From JAPUDQ01 sp964552765 (lineage in GTDB: Bacteria > Patescibacteriota > Saccharimonadia > Saccharimonadales > Saccharimonadaceae), in NCBI GenBank assembly GCA_964552765.1, contig CAZKIA010000009.1, forward strand, positions 1-24,867: 24,867 nt of DNA, read 5' to 3'. The position numbers and the translations under genes are program-made. Shown in pieces: positions 24,313-24,867 of the stretch (the stretch's first letter is position 1; every line of letters starts with the position of its first letter). The notes under the pieces were generated by a model that ran no database searches, had not been told where the DNA came from, and saw only the letters and a program-made list of their open reading frames with translations.

Positions 24313-24388
24313 GCCCCGGTAGCTCAGTGGATAGAGCAAGAGACTTCTAAGCTTTTGGCCGTAGGTTCAATTCCTACCCGGGGTACCA
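24313..24388 (+). tRNA. tRNA-Arg (anticodon UCU), CCA encoded
   Basis: Acceptor GCCCCGG/CCGGGGT (G1.U72 wobble), D-arm GCTC...GAGC, anticodon loop CTTCTAA (TCT), T-arm GTAGG-TTCAATT-CCTAC, discriminator A, CCA at 24386-24388. The anticodon stem AGAGA/GCTTT has one A.G mismatch next to the loop and one G.U. Confidence 0.93.
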
Positions 24389-24399
24389 GATTTATTATC

Positions 24400-24425
24400 A
24401 AAAAGAACGCCTAAGCGTTCTTTTT
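24400..24425. terminator. bidirectional terminator of tRNA-Arg and the 28-codon gene
   Basis: A perfect 11-bp stem AAAAAGAACGC / GCGTTCTTTTT with 4-nt loop CTAA. It ends the tRNA-Arg transcript on the plus strand. On the minus strand it overlaps the last codons of the small basic peptide gene, whose TAG stop is in the loop. Confidence 0.88.
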
Positions 24426-24497
24426 CTTTTCGGCTCGTAGTTTCTTCTTACGAGCGCGCTTGATGTCGGCGCTGTGCCAGCTCTTGTGCTTTGCCAT
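24411..24497 (-). CDS. 28-residue highly basic peptide
   Basis: The frame reads MAKHKSWHSADIKRARKKK and ends LRAEKKKNA: 12 of 28 residues are Lys/Arg plus two His, with one Trp. An AAGGA Shine-Dalgarno lies about 7 nt before the ATG, and TGC-TATGAT (24533-24541) is an extended -10 giving a leader of about 29 nt. The stop codon sits in the loop of a strong terminator. This complete set of signals argues for a real gene. The composition is like very small ribosomal proteins or ribosome-associated peptides (bTHX or bS22 type), but I do not recognise the sequence. No signal peptide or hydrophobic stretch is present, so a secreted peptide is unlikely. Confidence 0.75.
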   Translation of the reverse strand: MAKHKSWHSADIKRARKKKLRAEKKKNA

Positions 24498-24532
24498 GTT
24501 TCATCCTTATATTTCTTGGGTGTGATCTATTC

Positions 24533-24541
24533 ATCATAGCA
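24533..24541 (-). promoter_or_regulatory. extended -10 of the 28-codon gene
   Basis: TGC-TATGAT on the minus strand, about 36 nt before the ATG. No -35 is recognised. Confidence 0.5.
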
Positions 24542-24564
24542 TGATGCATGATGAAAAAACAGTC

Positions 24565-24675
24565 TTGCAACAGATAGGCACAAGCAGTATGCTAAGCGGA
24601 GACACGCTCGATCTCGATCTGGAGCGTCACCCTCTACTTACCCCGGGCCACGTATGAGATGGCCCGGGGTTAAAA
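24565..24675 (+). ncRNA. candidate small structured RNA with its own promoter
   Basis: -35 TTGCAA (24565-24570), 17-bp spacer, -10 TATGCT (24588-24593). A transcript from about 24600 would fold a 6-bp hairpin (ACGCTC/GAGCGT, 24604-24627) and a 9-bp GC hairpin (CCCCGGGCC/GGCCCGGGG, 24641-24669). The sequence after the second hairpin is TTAAAAAT, not a T-run, so termination there is doubtful. No known RNA family is recognised. Confidence 0.3.
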
Positions 24676-24824
24676 ATCACCGATGGGGTCTCGCTTCGCT
24701 CCTCTGCTCGCAAAGGGTTAATCACACGATGGGGCTTGCCTCATTCACTTCGTTCATGACCTAAAACAAGACGGAGAAAATCAATATAACGATGGCGTCG
24801 CTTCGCTCCTCCGTTCACAAAGGG
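24676..24824. repeat. three imperfect copies of a roughly 40-bp repeat
   Basis: Units start at about 24676, 24721 and 24784, each with ATCA/ATAA-C-GATGGGG-like openings. Units 1 and 3 then share CGCTTCGCTCCTC and CAAAGGGT; unit 2 has the related TTCACTTCGTTCATGACC. The spacing is uneven, the copies are not identical, and there is no CRISPR-like organisation. Confidence 0.5.
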
Positions 24825-24867
24825 TCGAGAGCGAGCTCTCGCGTTCCTTTGCTCACTACGCTGAACC

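Larger units (their letters stand above)
24498..24867. other. 370-bp non-coding tail at window edge
   Basis: No convincing reading frame on either strand. It holds the promoter of the 28-codon gene, the candidate small RNA, the GATGGGG repeats and a CGAGAG-cgag-CTCTCG palindrome near 24826-24841. The right edge is cut by the window, so a gene beginning beyond cannot be judged. Confidence 0.5.

Noticed and set aside
24676..24824. The repeats as a CRISPR array
   Set aside because: Only three imperfect copies with uneven spacing, no constant repeat, no leader and no cas gene.

Overview
The window reads as a piece of chromosome from a small-genome monoderm bacterium of the Candidate Phyla Radiation, most probably Candidatus Saccharibacteria (TM7). 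The reasons are a secretin-less type IV pilus locus, lipid II amidation genes (MurT/GatD), a sortase with its substrate, RNase Y, a very short TsaB, tightly packed genes with 4-bp overlaps, and UGA used as a stop (for example at the end of pilN). This placement is inferred from gene content; there is no rRNA gene in the window to confirm it.

Layout. Positions 36-9863 hold a type IV pilus locus in three blocks. Block one is pilM-pilN-pilO-pilP-like on the minus strand, with ATGA overlaps throughout, preceded by a separately terminated major pilin gene. Block two is a plus-strand cassette of three minor pilins, two of them about 500 residues and probably located at the pilus tip. Block three is the motor pair pilB-pilC on the minus strand. 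Positions 9994-10835 carry tsaE and a compact tsaB (t6A tRNA modification). Positions 10921-13577 carry a sortase-anchored surface protein and its sortase. Positions 13712-15497 carry rny (RNase Y) and a small GIY-YIG protein. Positions 15551-15845 hold tRNA-Pro with a scrambled upstream partial copy. Next come an unknown membrane protein and a Bcp-type peroxiredoxin. A murT-gatD-acyltransferase operon follows on the minus strand (17009-20172). Then comes a two-gene plus-strand unit, a small membrane protein and a membrane-anchored double-AAA+ Clp-like ATPase with altered pore loops, then a CPBP intramembrane protease. The right end has tRNA-Gly(UCC) with an odd tertiary core, a degenerate tRNA-Arg followed by an intact one, a 28-codon basic peptide gene and a non-coding repeat-rich tail.

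How the parts fit. Most of the window concerns the cell surface: pilus assembly, covalent anchoring of a surface protein, peptidoglycan amidation, envelope acylation and membrane proteolysis. This suits an organism that lives attached to a host cell. The remainder is RNA metabolism (RNase Y, t6A, tRNAs).

Regulatory signature. Several genes have a -10 hexamer 6-7 nt before the start codon, which predicts leaderless mRNAs. Many promoters carry a TGN extended -10. Genes inside operons, by contrast, have Shine-Dalgarno sites or ATGA overlaps. Three convergent gene pairs are separated by only 7-15 bp with no visible terminator. The observations I would look at first are the pore-loop-less membrane Clp ATPase pair, the two intact tRNAs each preceded by a same-strand degenerate copy that keeps the 5' half, the atypical tRNA-Gly, and the adhesin-like minor pilins.
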